Shown in pieces: positions 42,246 through 50,214 of a stretch of 64,000 nucleotides of DNA. Every line of letters begins with the position of its first letter. Within the stretch, counting starts at the first letter, position 1. The notes below the pieces were generated by a model. The model made no database searches and was not told the DNA's origin. It was given only the letters and a program-made list of their open reading frames with translations. The stretch lies in contig JANQGM010000033.1 in the NCBI GenBank assembly GCA_028277345.1, positions 1 to 64,000 on the forward strand. Direction: 5' to 3'. Made by a program: the position numbers and the translations under genes. The DNA comes from Candidatus Bipolaricaulota bacterium. Lineage in GTDB: Bacteria; Bipolaricaulota; Bipolaricaulia; UBA7950; UBA9294.

Positions 42246-42632
42246 CTACTTCGTTCGGTCCTGCAATGCCGCCTTAACCGTATCGCTTGCATGAAACGAT
42301 CCGTAGATCGAAATGGATCGAATGGCCTTGCGCGCCAGCTCAGGGCTGATGTCCTTACCCAGCGTCAACCCGCCGACAATGTGCAAATCCAGAACCTTCC
42401 CTTCGGAAAGAGAATCCTCCAGGTCATGGGCATCGAGCCTCATGACGCCGATCACGAACGATTTCTTGAATCCCGTTTGAACGACATCATCCCTGTATTG
42501 CCCCAAGTGCGATCGCACAGCAGCGCGGATGAACTCGCTTCGCGTCGCGAACAAGCCCTTGTCAATCAGCCGATCGATCTGCCCTAAATCGACAACGCCC
42601 AGCCCGATCGTGATCCTCTCGGATTCGCTCAC
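42246..42632 (-). CDS. RHH transcriptional regulator, NikR-like N-terminus
   Basis: The 128-aa protein starts at the GTG after GAAGGGGTTGAT; the track ORF extends upstream. Residues ~5-45 form a ribbon-helix-helix (ERITIGLGVVDLGQIDRLIDKG, SEFIRAAVRSHL). The C-terminal half (FVIGVMRLDAHDLEDSL and IYGSFHASDTVKAAL) is a small alpha/beta domain without the His/Cys metal ligands of NikR, so it may bind a different effector. It follows a 37-aa ORF by 10 nt and shares the palindromic upstream region. Confidence 0.75.
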   Translation of the reverse strand: MSESERITIGLGVVDLGQIDRLIDKGLFATRSEFIRAAVRSHLGQYRDDVVQTGFKKSFVIGVMRLDAHDLEDSLSEGKVLDLHIVGGLTLGKDISPELARKAIRSISIYGSFHASDTVKAALQDRTK

Positions 42633-42642
42633 ATCAACCCCT

Positions 42643-42756
42643 TCATGACTCGTCGGAAGCCGGTTCCAGGTGAATGAGGACCTCGCCTTCATCAACTGAC
42701 ACATTCAACCGGCCGATAGGGCGGATTCCGATACTTAGCGCAAGCTTGTTTGACAT
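42643..42756 (-). CDS. 37-aa companion of the RHH regulator
   Basis: This ORF is too short for the track. The ATG has a good site (CTAGGAGTCCGT) and the stop lies 10 nt before the regulator GTG, so the two form a unit. The short product (MSNKLALSIGIRPIGRLNVS, then acidic VDEGEVLIHLEP) has no membrane segment. It reads like a small beta-strand protein. Function unknown; it may be a regulatory partner. Confidence 0.6.
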   Translation of the reverse strand: MSNKLALSIGIRPIGRLNVSVDEGEVLIHLEPASDES

Positions 42757-42782
42757 ACGGACTCCTAGCATTTCTGATTATC

Positions 42783-42799
42783 GATATCAATTTGATATC
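42783..42799. promoter_or_regulatory. 17-bp palindrome upstream of RHH operon
   Basis: GATATCAATTTGATATC has two perfect 8-bp arms (GATATCAA/TTGATATC) around one T. A second weaker inverted pair (ATGC-N7-GCAT) lies just upstream. The palindrome sits 27 bp from the 37-aa ORF start, a likely operator for the RHH protein. Confidence 0.6.
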
Positions 42800-42916
42800 A
42801 TTCTGATGCATTAATAGCATAATTTGGGTTCAACTGCAAGTTCCATCCGCTCCCTTGGAGCGTTGCTTTCAATCCCTCCTACGAATTCGTAAGCTTGACT
42901 CACAAAGGAGGTCACG

Positions 42917-44047
42917 ATGCGCAATCGCTCATGGCTCGTTATTCACCTGCTGATGGTTCTCATGCTCCTTCTGGTCGGATGCTCTTCGCCATCTCCTTCG
43001 CCGGAATCGACCTCCTCAAGCGACACGCCCCTCGCATCGGCTGAGGATGCGCAAGCGAGCGCAAGCAACGTCAATAAGATCGATCCGGAACGGCCTGTCG
43101 TTGTCACCGTAGGCGGCGTTCCTGCTTATGTCGACGACTTTGAGAACGCCAAGAATTCCCTGCTCAATCAATACGCTCAAACGTATGCCCAGTTCGGGAT
43201 GGATCTGTTGACCGTTCTGGCCGGAGCGGATGGCCGGATGTTCGAATTGGGAATCGAAGCTGAAGCCGCGCTCCAGCTCATCCAACTCATTCTTACCCAA
43301 GACGAGGCGAATCGCCGAAATATCACGCTTAACGAAAGCGACGTGCGTGCGGAATTTGACCGGCAATACGGAGAATTCCTGTCAAGCCGTGGCTGGACCG
43401 AAGCGGAACTTGAGCAATTCTTGGCAGACCAAGGACTTGACTTGGTCACGTTCCGAGCCGATGTGACACGCTACATTGAACATCAGCTATTGGCGATGGC
43501 CGTTCAAGAAGCCGTGGCAGGGGCCATCGACCTCACCGGTGACGACGTGGCCGCCTATTTCGAAGAGCACAAGTCGGAATTCGCCATGACCTACACAGGT
43601 CCCGGCGATCTGGACCTCTCCAGTGTCGAATCCGATGTCCGCGATGCCCTACGCGAGAGCATCGCACGCGAACGCGCCGAAACATGGTATGAGGAACTGT
43701 ACAACGCAACAGAGCTCGTCTTCAGCGATCCACTTCTCGGCGCGATGGTCATTCAGATGACGGATTTGGATGAAGCCATCGCCGTTCTCGAAGCCGAGCG
43801 CGATGCCGGCTCCGTCGAAGATGCGCACCTCCCTTTCGTCCTGGCCACCTTCTACGAGCAGAAGGCATCCACACTGGATGATGGAAAAGTAGTTGAGGGC
43901 GATGCCGAAATCATCGCCGCCTATCGCGAGAAGGCGTTGCATGCATTCCGGGAAGCACAGGCATCGCTGGGGAACGACCCTGCCATCGACTCCAAGATTC
44001 TCGAGCTAGAAGCCTTGCTCCCTTCAAACTCTGAGACCGCTCCTTAG
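42917..44047 (+). CDS. SurA-like lipoprotein without a PPIase domain
   Basis: The 376-aa protein has a lipoprotein signal (LLLVGC, Cys about residue 22), a Ser/Pro-rich linker and a SurA/trigger-factor-like N-terminal chaperone domain (about 50-200). At the point where its paralogue at 46638 carries a parvulin domain, it continues directly into ARERAETWYEELYN. The C-terminal ~90 residues are helical, TPR-like. It is probably an extracytoplasmic folding helper anchored in a membrane. AAGGAGGTCACG precedes the ATG. Confidence 0.8.
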   Translation: MRNRSWLVIHLLMVLMLLLVGCSSPSPSPESTSSSDTPLASAEDAQASASNVNKIDPERPVVVTVGGVPAYVDDFENAKNSLLNQYAQTYAQFGMDLLTVLAGADGRMFELGIEAEAALQLIQLILTQDEANRRNITLNESDVRAEFDRQYGEFLSSRGWTEAELEQFLADQGLDLVTFRADVTRYIEHQLLAMAVQEAVAGAIDLTGDDVAAYFEEHKSEFAMTYTGPGDLDLSSVESDVRDALRESIARERAETWYEELYNATELVFSDPLLGAMVIQMTDLDEAIAVLEAERDAGSVEDAHLPFVLATFYEQKASTLDDGKVVEGDAEIIAAYREKALHAFREAQASLGNDPAIDSKILELEALLPSNSETAP

Positions 44048-44273
44048 ACATCTCCAGACATCTCCCCAAAAGGCCGATGCCCCCTTCCAGCCCTCGGCCC
44101 GCGCCTTCCGGCATCCGCGGCTCGCTCTGCCAAGTGCCAGCCGATGTCCGGAATGGCTACGCCTTACTCTGAATCGACGGAATGGAGATTGCATGATGGC
44201 TTTCTGAGCATTCATCGTGGGTTCATCTTCCAGCGTCATGCTTTCGCATCTTGCACGGAAAGGATGACATACC

Positions 44274-44846
44274 ATGAAAACGAATGGACGAAAGACACTT
44301 GGCCTGCTGATCGCCATCGTAAGCGCATTCTCCATGGCCGCTTTTTCTCAACCCGGAGGAATGGGAGGCGGAGAGGGCCATGAACCTCCCGTCTTGGATA
44401 TCGCCGGCGCCGCGGCAGCGCTCGGTTTGGACGAAGGCGCTTTGCAAAGTGCCTTCGGAGAACCCGGAAGCGGCCGTCCCGATTTCGCGGCCATTGCTGC
44501 CAATTTCGGAGTTCCCGAGGACGCACTCCTCGAAGCACTCGGCGTTTCCGCCGAAAGGGATGGGCAACGCGAGGGAGAGGGGCCCAAGGATCGCAGCGAG
44601 GAGCGTCCCGCCATTGACTTCGCTGCCGCGGCCGGAGTCTTGGGAATCTCTGAAGACGATCTCCTGGCAGCGCTCGGCGATCCCGGGCAAGGCCGTCCCG
44701 ATCTAGCCGCGGCTGCCGAGACGCTCGGAATCAGCGAGGATGCGCTGATCGAAGCACTCGGACTCCCCGAACCTGGCGAGAACCGTGGGGGCGAAGGCGC
44801 GGAGAAAGGCCAGGGCGGCCCACCGCGAGGAGGACCGCGCCACTAA
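44274..44846 (+). CDS. Secreted protein with helical tandem repeats
   Basis: The 190-aa protein has a signal peptide (KTLGLLIAIVSAFSMAAFS). Four degenerate units of ~24 residues share AAxxLGxxEDALxxALG (AAAALGLDEGALQSAFG, IAANFGVPEDALLEALG, AAGVLGISEDDLLAALG and AAETLGISEDALIEALG), arranged as two pairs split by a charged linker. The tail is Gly/Pro/Glu-rich. The repeats are amphipathic helices, possibly metal- or protein-binding. AAAGGATGACATACC precedes the ATG. Confidence 0.75.
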   Translation: MKTNGRKTLGLLIAIVSAFSMAAFSQPGGMGGGEGHEPPVLDIAGAAAALGLDEGALQSAFGEPGSGRPDFAAIAANFGVPEDALLEALGVSAERDGQREGEGPKDRSEERPAIDFAAAAGVLGISEDDLLAALGDPGQGRPDLAAAAETLGISEDALIEALGLPEPGENRGGEGAEKGQGGPPRGGPRH

Positions 44847-44862
44847 ACGTCCGATCACCTCA

Positions 44863-44892
44863 GAAGAAGGCTCCGACATCGGAGCCTTCTTC
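44863..44892. terminator. 13-bp hairpin between convergent genes
   Basis: GAAGAAGGCTCCG and CGGAGCCTTCTTC pair around ACAT. It can end both the 44274 and 44910 transcripts. Confidence 0.75.
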
Positions 44893-44909
44893 ACGTCTTA
44901 AGGAGGCTG

Positions 44910-45542
44910 CTAGTTACATCCACCCTGTCCGCCGTCGATAACAACGATCAGCATGCTCATCGTGTCCGAGAAACCCTCGTTATCCGTCACTGTCAGCGTT
45001 GCCGTATAGGTTCCTTCGGCAGCATAGGTATGGATCACGGAGACCCCGGATCCCGTACTTCCATCGCCGTACGTCCAGATGTAGGTCGAGATCGTTCCAT
45101 TGGGATCGCTCGACGCAGCGGCATTAAACGCAACCGTCAGCGGGGTTCCTCCAGAAGACGGGGAGGCTGTAAAGCTCGCCTCAGGAAGGTTGCTCGGCTC
45201 GATCACCCAGATCGTTTGCGCCGTACTCGACTGCTTCCCCTGTGAGTCCGTCACAGTCAAGCGAATCGTGAACTGTCCTTCGTTCGTGTAGGTATGGGTC
45301 GCCGAAACGCCCGATCCGAACGAACCGTCCCCAAAATCCCAATTGAAGGTAAGTACATCCCCTTCAGGATCAATCGAAGACGCCCCATTGACCTCGATCA
45401 ACAGAGGCGCGGGGCCCGTTGTCGGGGATACGTTGAAACTGGCAATCGGCGCTCCGTTGAACAACGCACAGCCTGAAATTGCGGCAACCATTATGAATAG
45501 GGCCATTCCCAGAGAAAGAATCCGTAATCGACGCACGTTCAT
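44910..45542 (-). CDS. Lipoprotein with two PKD domains
   Basis: The 210-aa product starts at the ATG after CGGAGAGGTG, well inside the track ORF. A lipoprotein signal (AAISGC, Cys about residue 25) is followed by two PKD domains with the typical cores NWDFGDGSFGSG...HTYTNEGQFT and IWTYGDGSTGSG...HTYAAEGTYT. It should be anchored on the outer side of a membrane and bind protein or carbohydrate. It ends with a short glycine-rich tail. The hairpin at 44863-44892 follows. Confidence 0.9.
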   Translation of the reverse strand: MNVRRLRILSLGMALFIMVAAISGCALFNGAPIASFNVSPTTGPAPLLIEVNGASSIDPEGDVLTFNWDFGDGSFGSGVSATHTYTNEGQFTIRLTVTDSQGKQSSTAQTIWVIEPSNLPEASFTASPSSGGTPLTVAFNAAASSDPNGTISTYIWTYGDGSTGSGVSVIHTYAAEGTYTATLTVTDNEGFSDTMSMLIVVIDGGQGGCN

Positions 45543-45689
45543 CACCTCTCCGCAACGGTATCGCATCGCGAACCGATATACAAGTAATTTGATACCAGTA
45601 TTCCAATTTAAGAGACCCACGCCAGGACAGCCACGCCCTCCCACAGGGACGCCTAGCCACCGATCCCATGGGACACGAAGAATCGTTCC

Positions 45690-45718
45690 TTGCTTCGCAC
45701 CGTCAGCTTCGTTAGGGT
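45690..45718 (+). promoter_or_regulatory. Promoter upstream of 45725 gene
   Basis: TTGCTT, a 17-nt spacer and TAGGGT, 6 nt before the ATG. GGAGG also lies within these 6 nt, so the start could be leaderless or SD-led. Confidence 0.45.
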
Positions 45719-45724
45719 GGAGGC

Positions 45725-46258
45725 ATGAGGTCTTCACATCAGTACACACGCGCGCGGCCCACGGTCATTCGCGTTCATGACCGCATGCAACGCAACTTCC
45801 ACTACACGTTGACGGAACGTGAGGGGGCGGCCTTTTCGCCACGGTTTAATCCCGATTTGACGCCTCAGAACATGCTCGAATTGGGCGTTTTCGGAGGCAA
45901 GTACTTGACCGACTGCCGCTCCGAATTTCCGCCAAGTTGGTTCACCAAAGCGAAGTTGTCTCCGAAACACCCCGATCCGTCGATGAATTGCTTCGGCGTT
46001 CTCGCCTCGCAAAACCTGCAGGCATGGCAGGCCAAGGGATGGATTCACCCCGACGATCCGCGCGGTTGGTTTCAATGGTATTGTCGCTACTATTTGGGCA
46101 GGCGGTGCGAAGACGACGAGCGTCAAATGGTACGATGGCGATCCATGCGGCGCCACATCGCTCAACTCCAGAACCACTGCATGCCCGGGGATGCGTCGTG
46201 CCGTCCAAGACAACGCCAAGCCTTGCTCCATTGGGCCTATGACAGCCGTCAACTCTAA
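45725..46258 (+). CDS. Conserved uncharacterised protein family
   Basis: The 177-aa protein resembles a widespread bacterial family whose function is not known to me: PQNMLELGVFGGKYLTDC, EFPPSWFTKAKL, FGVLASQNLQAWQAKGWI, DPRGWFQWYCRYYLGRR and CRPRQRQALLHWAYD are near-invariant blocks in that family. The Trp/Arg-rich middle suggests nucleic-acid or metal binding. It has no signal peptide or membrane helices. It lies divergent from the PKD lipoprotein gene. Confidence 0.75.
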   Translation: MRSSHQYTRARPTVIRVHDRMQRNFHYTLTEREGAAFSPRFNPDLTPQNMLELGVFGGKYLTDCRSEFPPSWFTKAKLSPKHPDPSMNCFGVLASQNLQAWQAKGWIHPDDPRGWFQWYCRYYLGRRCEDDERQMVRWRSMRRHIAQLQNHCMPGDASCRPRQRQALLHWAYDSRQL

Positions 46259-46637
46259 GGCATGAGCTCATACTGAACGCCGCACCCCCGGCTTCACAAG
46301 CTCCTGACAGAGCCTTCATAGCGTTCATCGCCGAAAACCGGCTGAAAAAGGAGCTTGCTTGCACAAGCGACCGCCCTATCGTGAAAGCGCTCACATCGGA
46401 ACCACGCCATGATCACCGAGGGCACAAATCGTGATCATGGCTCCTTCACACGTCCGGCGTACGGTAAAGGACCTGCACCAACCTCCGCAGGATTCGTCAA
46501 GAGGAACGCCATGGCGCGCACGCTAGGCGTTCCTCTCCCTTTTAGGGCGCCTGCCGCAAACGCCTCTGGGCTTCGCTGACAAGCAGGCTTTGCTTCTGTC
46601 CCATCGGATCGTATCCTTTGGGCACGCTAAGGAGGCG
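46259..46637. other. Long gap with two hairpins, possible small RNA
   Basis: There is no ORF with a ribosome site. A 10-bp inverted repeat CCATGATCAC/GTGATCATGG (46407-46440) precedes a terminator-like hairpin at 46501. A transcript of about 150 nt could run between them. It does not resemble tmRNA, 6S, SRP or RNase P. Confidence 0.35.
46501..46543 (+). terminator. Hairpin with T-tract
   Basis: GAGGAACGCC and GGCGTTCCTC pair (10 bp) around a 15-nt loop, followed by TCCCTTTT. It would end either the 45725 transcript or a small RNA from the gap. Confidence 0.65.
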
Positions 46638-48134
46638 GTTATGCGCATTCGTTCAACGGTCATCCTCTTCACAGTTATTATCCTTGGGCTACTTCTTCTC
46701 TCCGGCTGCCGCCAAGAGACACCGCCTGTGGCCGGCACAGACGACGACCCCGTCGCTTCGCACTCGCCGGAGTCGACCCCTGAAACGGAGACGACGCCTT
46801 CCGATGTCAGTGCTGAGGACGAGTCGAGTCCTGACGAGGAGATCATCGCCACAGTGAACAGCGTGCGTGTGTTGGCCAACGCTTTCGAGCGCTCCAAACA
46901 GCAGGTTCTCTCGCGCTATCAGCAGATTTACTCTCAGTTTGGGCAAGACGTCCGCGCCTTGTTGGGAGGCGCCCAAGGTCGCCTTTTCGAGCTTCGCATC
47001 GAGGATGAAGCCCTTGAGTTGGCGACCACCCGGGCACTCGTCACCGAAGTCCTCGAACAAAATGGACTTGCGATATCGGATGAGGCCGCCCAAGAGAGGT
47101 TCCAGAGTCAGTACACGGACTTTCTCTCAATGCTCAGTCTTTCAGATGACGAGTTCCGAGCCTCGTTCGACACAGGAGGCGTTCCCGGCCTGCAAACCGG
47201 AGGCCTCACCTACGACCAGTTCATCGATTACGCAAAACAGTCGGTTCGTGAAGAAATGGAGATCAACGCAGTCCAAGCCCATCTGGCCGGCGACATCCAG
47301 GCCTCGGATGAAGAGCTTCTTGACTTCTTCGAAGAGCATCGCGCGAACTATGACACGCCCGAACAGGTCCGCGCATCACATATCCTTGTTGAGACCGAAG
47401 ACTTGGCACAACAACTCCTCTCTGAGTTGGACGCCGGCGCGGATTTTTCCGAGCTTGCCCGTGAACATTCGATCGATCCGGGTTCAGGCTCTCGCGGCGG
47501 CGATCTGAACTGGTTCGGACGCGGCCAGATGGTCGAACCGTTTGAGATCGCCGCGTTCAGCACGCCTGTGGGCGAACGTTCGGACATCGTAACCACACAG
47601 TACGGATATCACATCATTTTGGTCATGGACTATCAGGCCGCAGCGACGACGTCGTTTGAGGAAGCCGTTGACCAAGTGCGCGACGACTACGAATCCAATG
47701 TTCGCGCAGAAAGCTTTAGCGCGTGGGTTAACGCCACGCGCCCAGAGGCAATCATCGTGATCGAAGATCCCATGCTGAACGCCTTTCGAATTCTACAGAG
47801 TGGGGACGCCGAGGCCTCCCTCGCCGCTTTCTTGGAGCTCCGGGATACCGGGGGTACGGACGATCCCTATTTGGAGTATGTGATCGGCTCGGTCTATGAA
47901 ACGCTGATGGAAGAAGCCCGATCGAAGAAACTGGGCATCGAAGGGCATGAATCCCTCACCCCAAGCCAACAGGAAGAGATCATTCAACTCCAAGCCCAAA
48001 TGGATGAGTATCTGGAACTCGCCTTGACCACCTATCGCGAGGCCTTGGTGCAATTGGATGACGATCCGGAACTAAAAGCACGCATTCAGGCGCTCGATCC
48101 GCCGGAAGCCCCGGCCGCCCCCGAAGACGAATAA
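46638..48134 (+). CDS. SurA/PrsA-like peptidyl-prolyl isomerase lipoprotein
   Basis: The 498-aa product starts at the ATG after CTAAGGAGGCGGTT. It has a lipoprotein signal (LLLLSGC), an N-terminal chaperone domain, and one parvulin (PpiC) domain with VRASHILVETEDLAQQLL, DFSELAREHSIDPGSGSRGGDLNWFGRG and YGYHIILV. A C-terminal TPR-like region follows, ending in a Pro/Glu tail. It folds proteins outside the cytoplasmic membrane. It is paralogous to the domain-deleted protein at 42917. Confidence 0.92.
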   Translation, partial: VMRIRSTVILFTVIILGLLLLSGCRQETPPVAGTDDDPVASHSPESTPETETTPSDVSAEDESSPDEEIIATVNSVRVLANAFERSKQQVLSRYQQIYSQFGQDVRALLGGAQGRLFELRIEDEALELATTRALVTEVLEQNGLAISDEAAQERFQSQYTDFLSMLSLSDDEFRASFDTGGVPGLQTGGLTYDQFIDYAKQSVREEMEINAVQAHLAGDIQASDEELLDFFEEHRANYDTPEQVRASHILVETEDLAQQLLSELDAGADFSELAREHSIDPGSGSRGGDLNWFGRGQMVEPFEIAAFSTPVGERSDIVTTQYGYHIILVMDYQAAATTSFEEAVDQVRDDYESNVRAESFSAWVNATRPEAIIVIEDPMLNAFRILQSGDAEASLAAFLELRDTGGTDDPYLEYVIGSVYETLMEEARSKKLGIEGHESLTPSQQEEIIQLQAQMDEYLELALTTYREALVQLDDDPELKARIQALDPPEAPAAPEDE

Positions 48135-48444
48135 GCGGCCTCGCGGGCCAAGGCTTCCTGCATGAGCACCGAGAGACCAGGCGATGACGAAGCCGCCGCC
48201 ATCGCCTGGCCCTCCCCTCGCAAGCGCGTGCGCCTCCACAACTGTTCCACTGCTGCGTCCGGTCACGTGGCTGTAGCACGGGATGACGCGTTTGCTGTTG
48301 CGTGCTAGCCCTTCACCCATCGAGAGGGGTTGCGTTGTGTCGGTCGCCTAAACCGATGACGTCGAGGAGTACGGAGACTCCAAAGACAACGTCCGGAAGG
48401 ATGTTTACCTTCGAGCCCTATCGGTCAGCGGCAATTGCGCTAGG
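48135..48444. other. Intergenic gap with hairpin
   Basis: No gene is seen. It contains a perfect 10-bp inverted repeat CCAGGCGATG/CATCGCCTGG at 48177-48209 with a 13-nt loop, probably a terminator for the PPIase gene although no T-tract follows. Confidence 0.45.
48177..48209 (+). terminator. 10-bp hairpin downstream of the PPIase gene
   Basis: CCAGGCGATG and CATCGCCTGG pair perfectly around 13 nt. The absence of a T-tract makes rho-independent termination uncertain. Confidence 0.45.
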
Positions 48445-49179
48445 TTAGGTGGCGGATTCTTTCCGGCAAATGCAGATCAGCCGTTCGGAGATCGCTGATA
48501 CCGGGCGGCGGGTGAAATCCGAATAGCATGCCGTGATCGGCAGTGCCAACTCCTCAAGAAGGGGCGCTAAATCCTCCAACTCCAAGGCGCGCTGGAAGTG
48601 CGTTTCGACGTCTCCGTTCGGGAATCGAAAAACCGTGGTCGCGATTCGGTCGTCCGTGCTGTAGCCCAATTCCATCTGCAGCGTGCCCGAATCAAGCTTA
48701 CGAACCATCGTTTCGCCGTCATGGGCCGCATAGACGACGGGACGATTGAAGTCGAAAATAAATACGGCGCCCGGCCGGAGCGCCTTTGAGACAAAGGTCA
48801 GCACGGTTTCGATGTCGCGCTCATTCATCAGGTAATTGACAGAGTCAAAGAAACAAAGCACGACATCGAGATCGTGGTGGACATCGGAATGCAGCTCGCG
48901 CATGTCTCCCACAGAGAAAACGGCATCCGTGTTTTCGCGGCACTTTTCCCTGGCGATCGAAATCATCTCCGCTGAACGATCGACGCCGTGCACGTGATAG
49001 CCACATTCAGCAAGGCGTCGGGCGAGGATGCCTGTTCCACAGGCGAGTTCCAGAATCCGACCCGAATCAATGCCGTACTGCACGAGTGAAGACTGCACGA
49101 ATCCGAGACTGGATTCAGCGAAGCCACCCCACCCTTCATCGTAGTGTTGCGCCAATCTAGAATAGGGGACCCTGTCCAT
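48445..49179 (-). CDS. Class I SAM-dependent methyltransferase
   Basis: The 244-aa protein has the methyltransferase motif I LELACGTGILARRLAECG (about residue 40), acidic post-I HGVDRSAEMISIA, and motif III-like DVVLCFFDSVNYL. The overall layout matches the methyltransferase type 11/25 group. The substrate is unknown. A TAGAGT box 5 nt before the ATG suggests a leaderless transcript. Confidence 0.88.
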   Translation of the reverse strand: MDRVPYSRLAQHYDEGWGGFAESSLGFVQSSLVQYGIDSGRILELACGTGILARRLAECGYHVHGVDRSAEMISIAREKCRENTDAVFSVGDMRELHSDVHHDLDVVLCFFDSVNYLMNERDIETVLTFVSKALRPGAVFIFDFNRPVVYAAHDGETMVRKLDSGTLQMELGYSTDDRIATTVFRFPNGDVETHFQRALELEDLAPLLEELALPITACYSDFTRRPVSAISERLICICRKESAT

Positions 49180-49184
49180 GGCCT

Positions 49185-49212
49185 ACTCTACTGCAGCCCA
49201 CCCCAGGATCAA
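49185..49212 (-). promoter_or_regulatory. Promoter for leaderless methyltransferase
   Basis: On the minus strand: TTGATC, a 16-nt spacer and TAGAGT, ending 5 nt before the ATG at 49179. It overlaps the 3' end of the radical SAM gene. Confidence 0.5.
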
Positions 49213-50093
49213 AGCGGCGGATCGAAGAGCGACAGTGGCTCAGCACTCGGAGCGAGCCGCGGCATCACCCGCGTCGCGAGACCCAACCGTTCACACAGCG
49301 CATGGGAGCGCGCATAAAGATCGTCAGCATGGGGAGACGGACAGGAGTAGTCGGCTCCATACGTGCGTTGATATCGCTGCTTCAGTCCCGGAAACAGCTG
49401 ATCCAATTGCCGATAGAAGTACTCCCGCTGCCGGTCACGCATGGACATGCCGAACCATGGAATGACGACCCGCGCACCGTGCTGGTGGGCGGCCTCGATA
49501 ATGGCCGATACATTGTTCCAGTTGTCTTCAATAAATGGCAAGGTCGGCATCAGGGAAACCCGAGTTTCGATCCCCGCATCACTCAATGCCTTCATCGCGC
49601 GAAGGCGCGATGACGACGGGGGCGCCTGCGGTTCGACGCGGCGCGCCAGATCATCCTCTATCGTCGTGATGGTGAAGGACACGGCCGCCGATACGCGCGC
49701 GATCCGCTTCAGAACGTCGATGTCGCGCAGGACAAGGTCCGATTTCGTGATCACGTGCACGCCAAACCCATAGTCGGCGATCGTTTCTAGCGCCCGCCGA
49801 GTAAGTCCCACCTCACGTTCGACCGGCATGTAAGGATCGTTCATCGACCCTGTCCCGATGATGCCGATCTTGCGCTTGCGGCTCAGCGCGTCGCGCAGCA
49901 GGTCGATCGCATTGGATTTGACCAACACCTCGCTGTCGAAACGATCGATGCCGTAGCAGCGGCTGCGCGAATCGCAATAGATACACCGATGCTGGCACCC
50001 ACGATACAGGTTCATCCCATAATCCAATCCGAAGATGGTGTCCACTTGGGAGACACGCGAAAGGATCGTCTTAGCAACGATTTCCCTGATCAT
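49209..50093 (-). CDS. SPL-like radical SAM protein
   Basis: The 294-aa protein has the radical SAM cluster in NLYRGCQHRCIYCDSRSRCY (CxxxCxxC) and a TIM-barrel layout with IIGTGSMNDPYMPVE, VHVITKSDLVLRD and RVVIPWFGMSMRDRQREYFY. It resembles spore photoproduct lyase-like and Rv2578c-like radical SAM proteins, which are widespread and mostly uncharacterised. There is no spore-related context here. It generates 5'-deoxyadenosyl radicals; the target may be DNA or RNA. Confidence 0.85.
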   Translation of the reverse strand: MIREIVAKTILSRVSQVDTIFGLDYGMNLYRGCQHRCIYCDSRSRCYGIDRFDSEVLVKSNAIDLLRDALSRKRKIGIIGTGSMNDPYMPVEREVGLTRRALETIADYGFGVHVITKSDLVLRDIDVLKRIARVSAAVSFTITTIEDDLARRVEPQAPPSSSRLRAMKALSDAGIETRVSLMPTLPFIEDNWNNVSAIIEAAHQHGARVVIPWFGMSMRDRQREYFYRQLDQLFPGLKQRYQRTYGADYSCPSPHADDLYARSHALCERLGLATRVMPRLAPSAEPLSLFDPPL

Positions 50094-50214
50094 ATCAACA
50101 TCCTATCGAACTTCGGCTGAAGGCGCGAGAAGAAGTGGACTTCTTCGTCCTCAATTTCGTGTACAATCCCCTCGCCGAGGAGGATGGGGGCTCGCAGGAT
50201 GAGAGGAGAAATCC

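Noticed and set aside
41541-42587. 348-aa plus-strand ORF over proC and the RHH gene
   Set aside because: It is antisense to proC and the RHH regulator, both with clear family motifs; no ribosome site or known domain.
46407-46440. Inverted repeat CCATGATCAC/GTGATCATGG as a regulator operator
   Set aside because: There is no gene start or promoter at a suitable distance; a transcript hairpin is the simpler reading.
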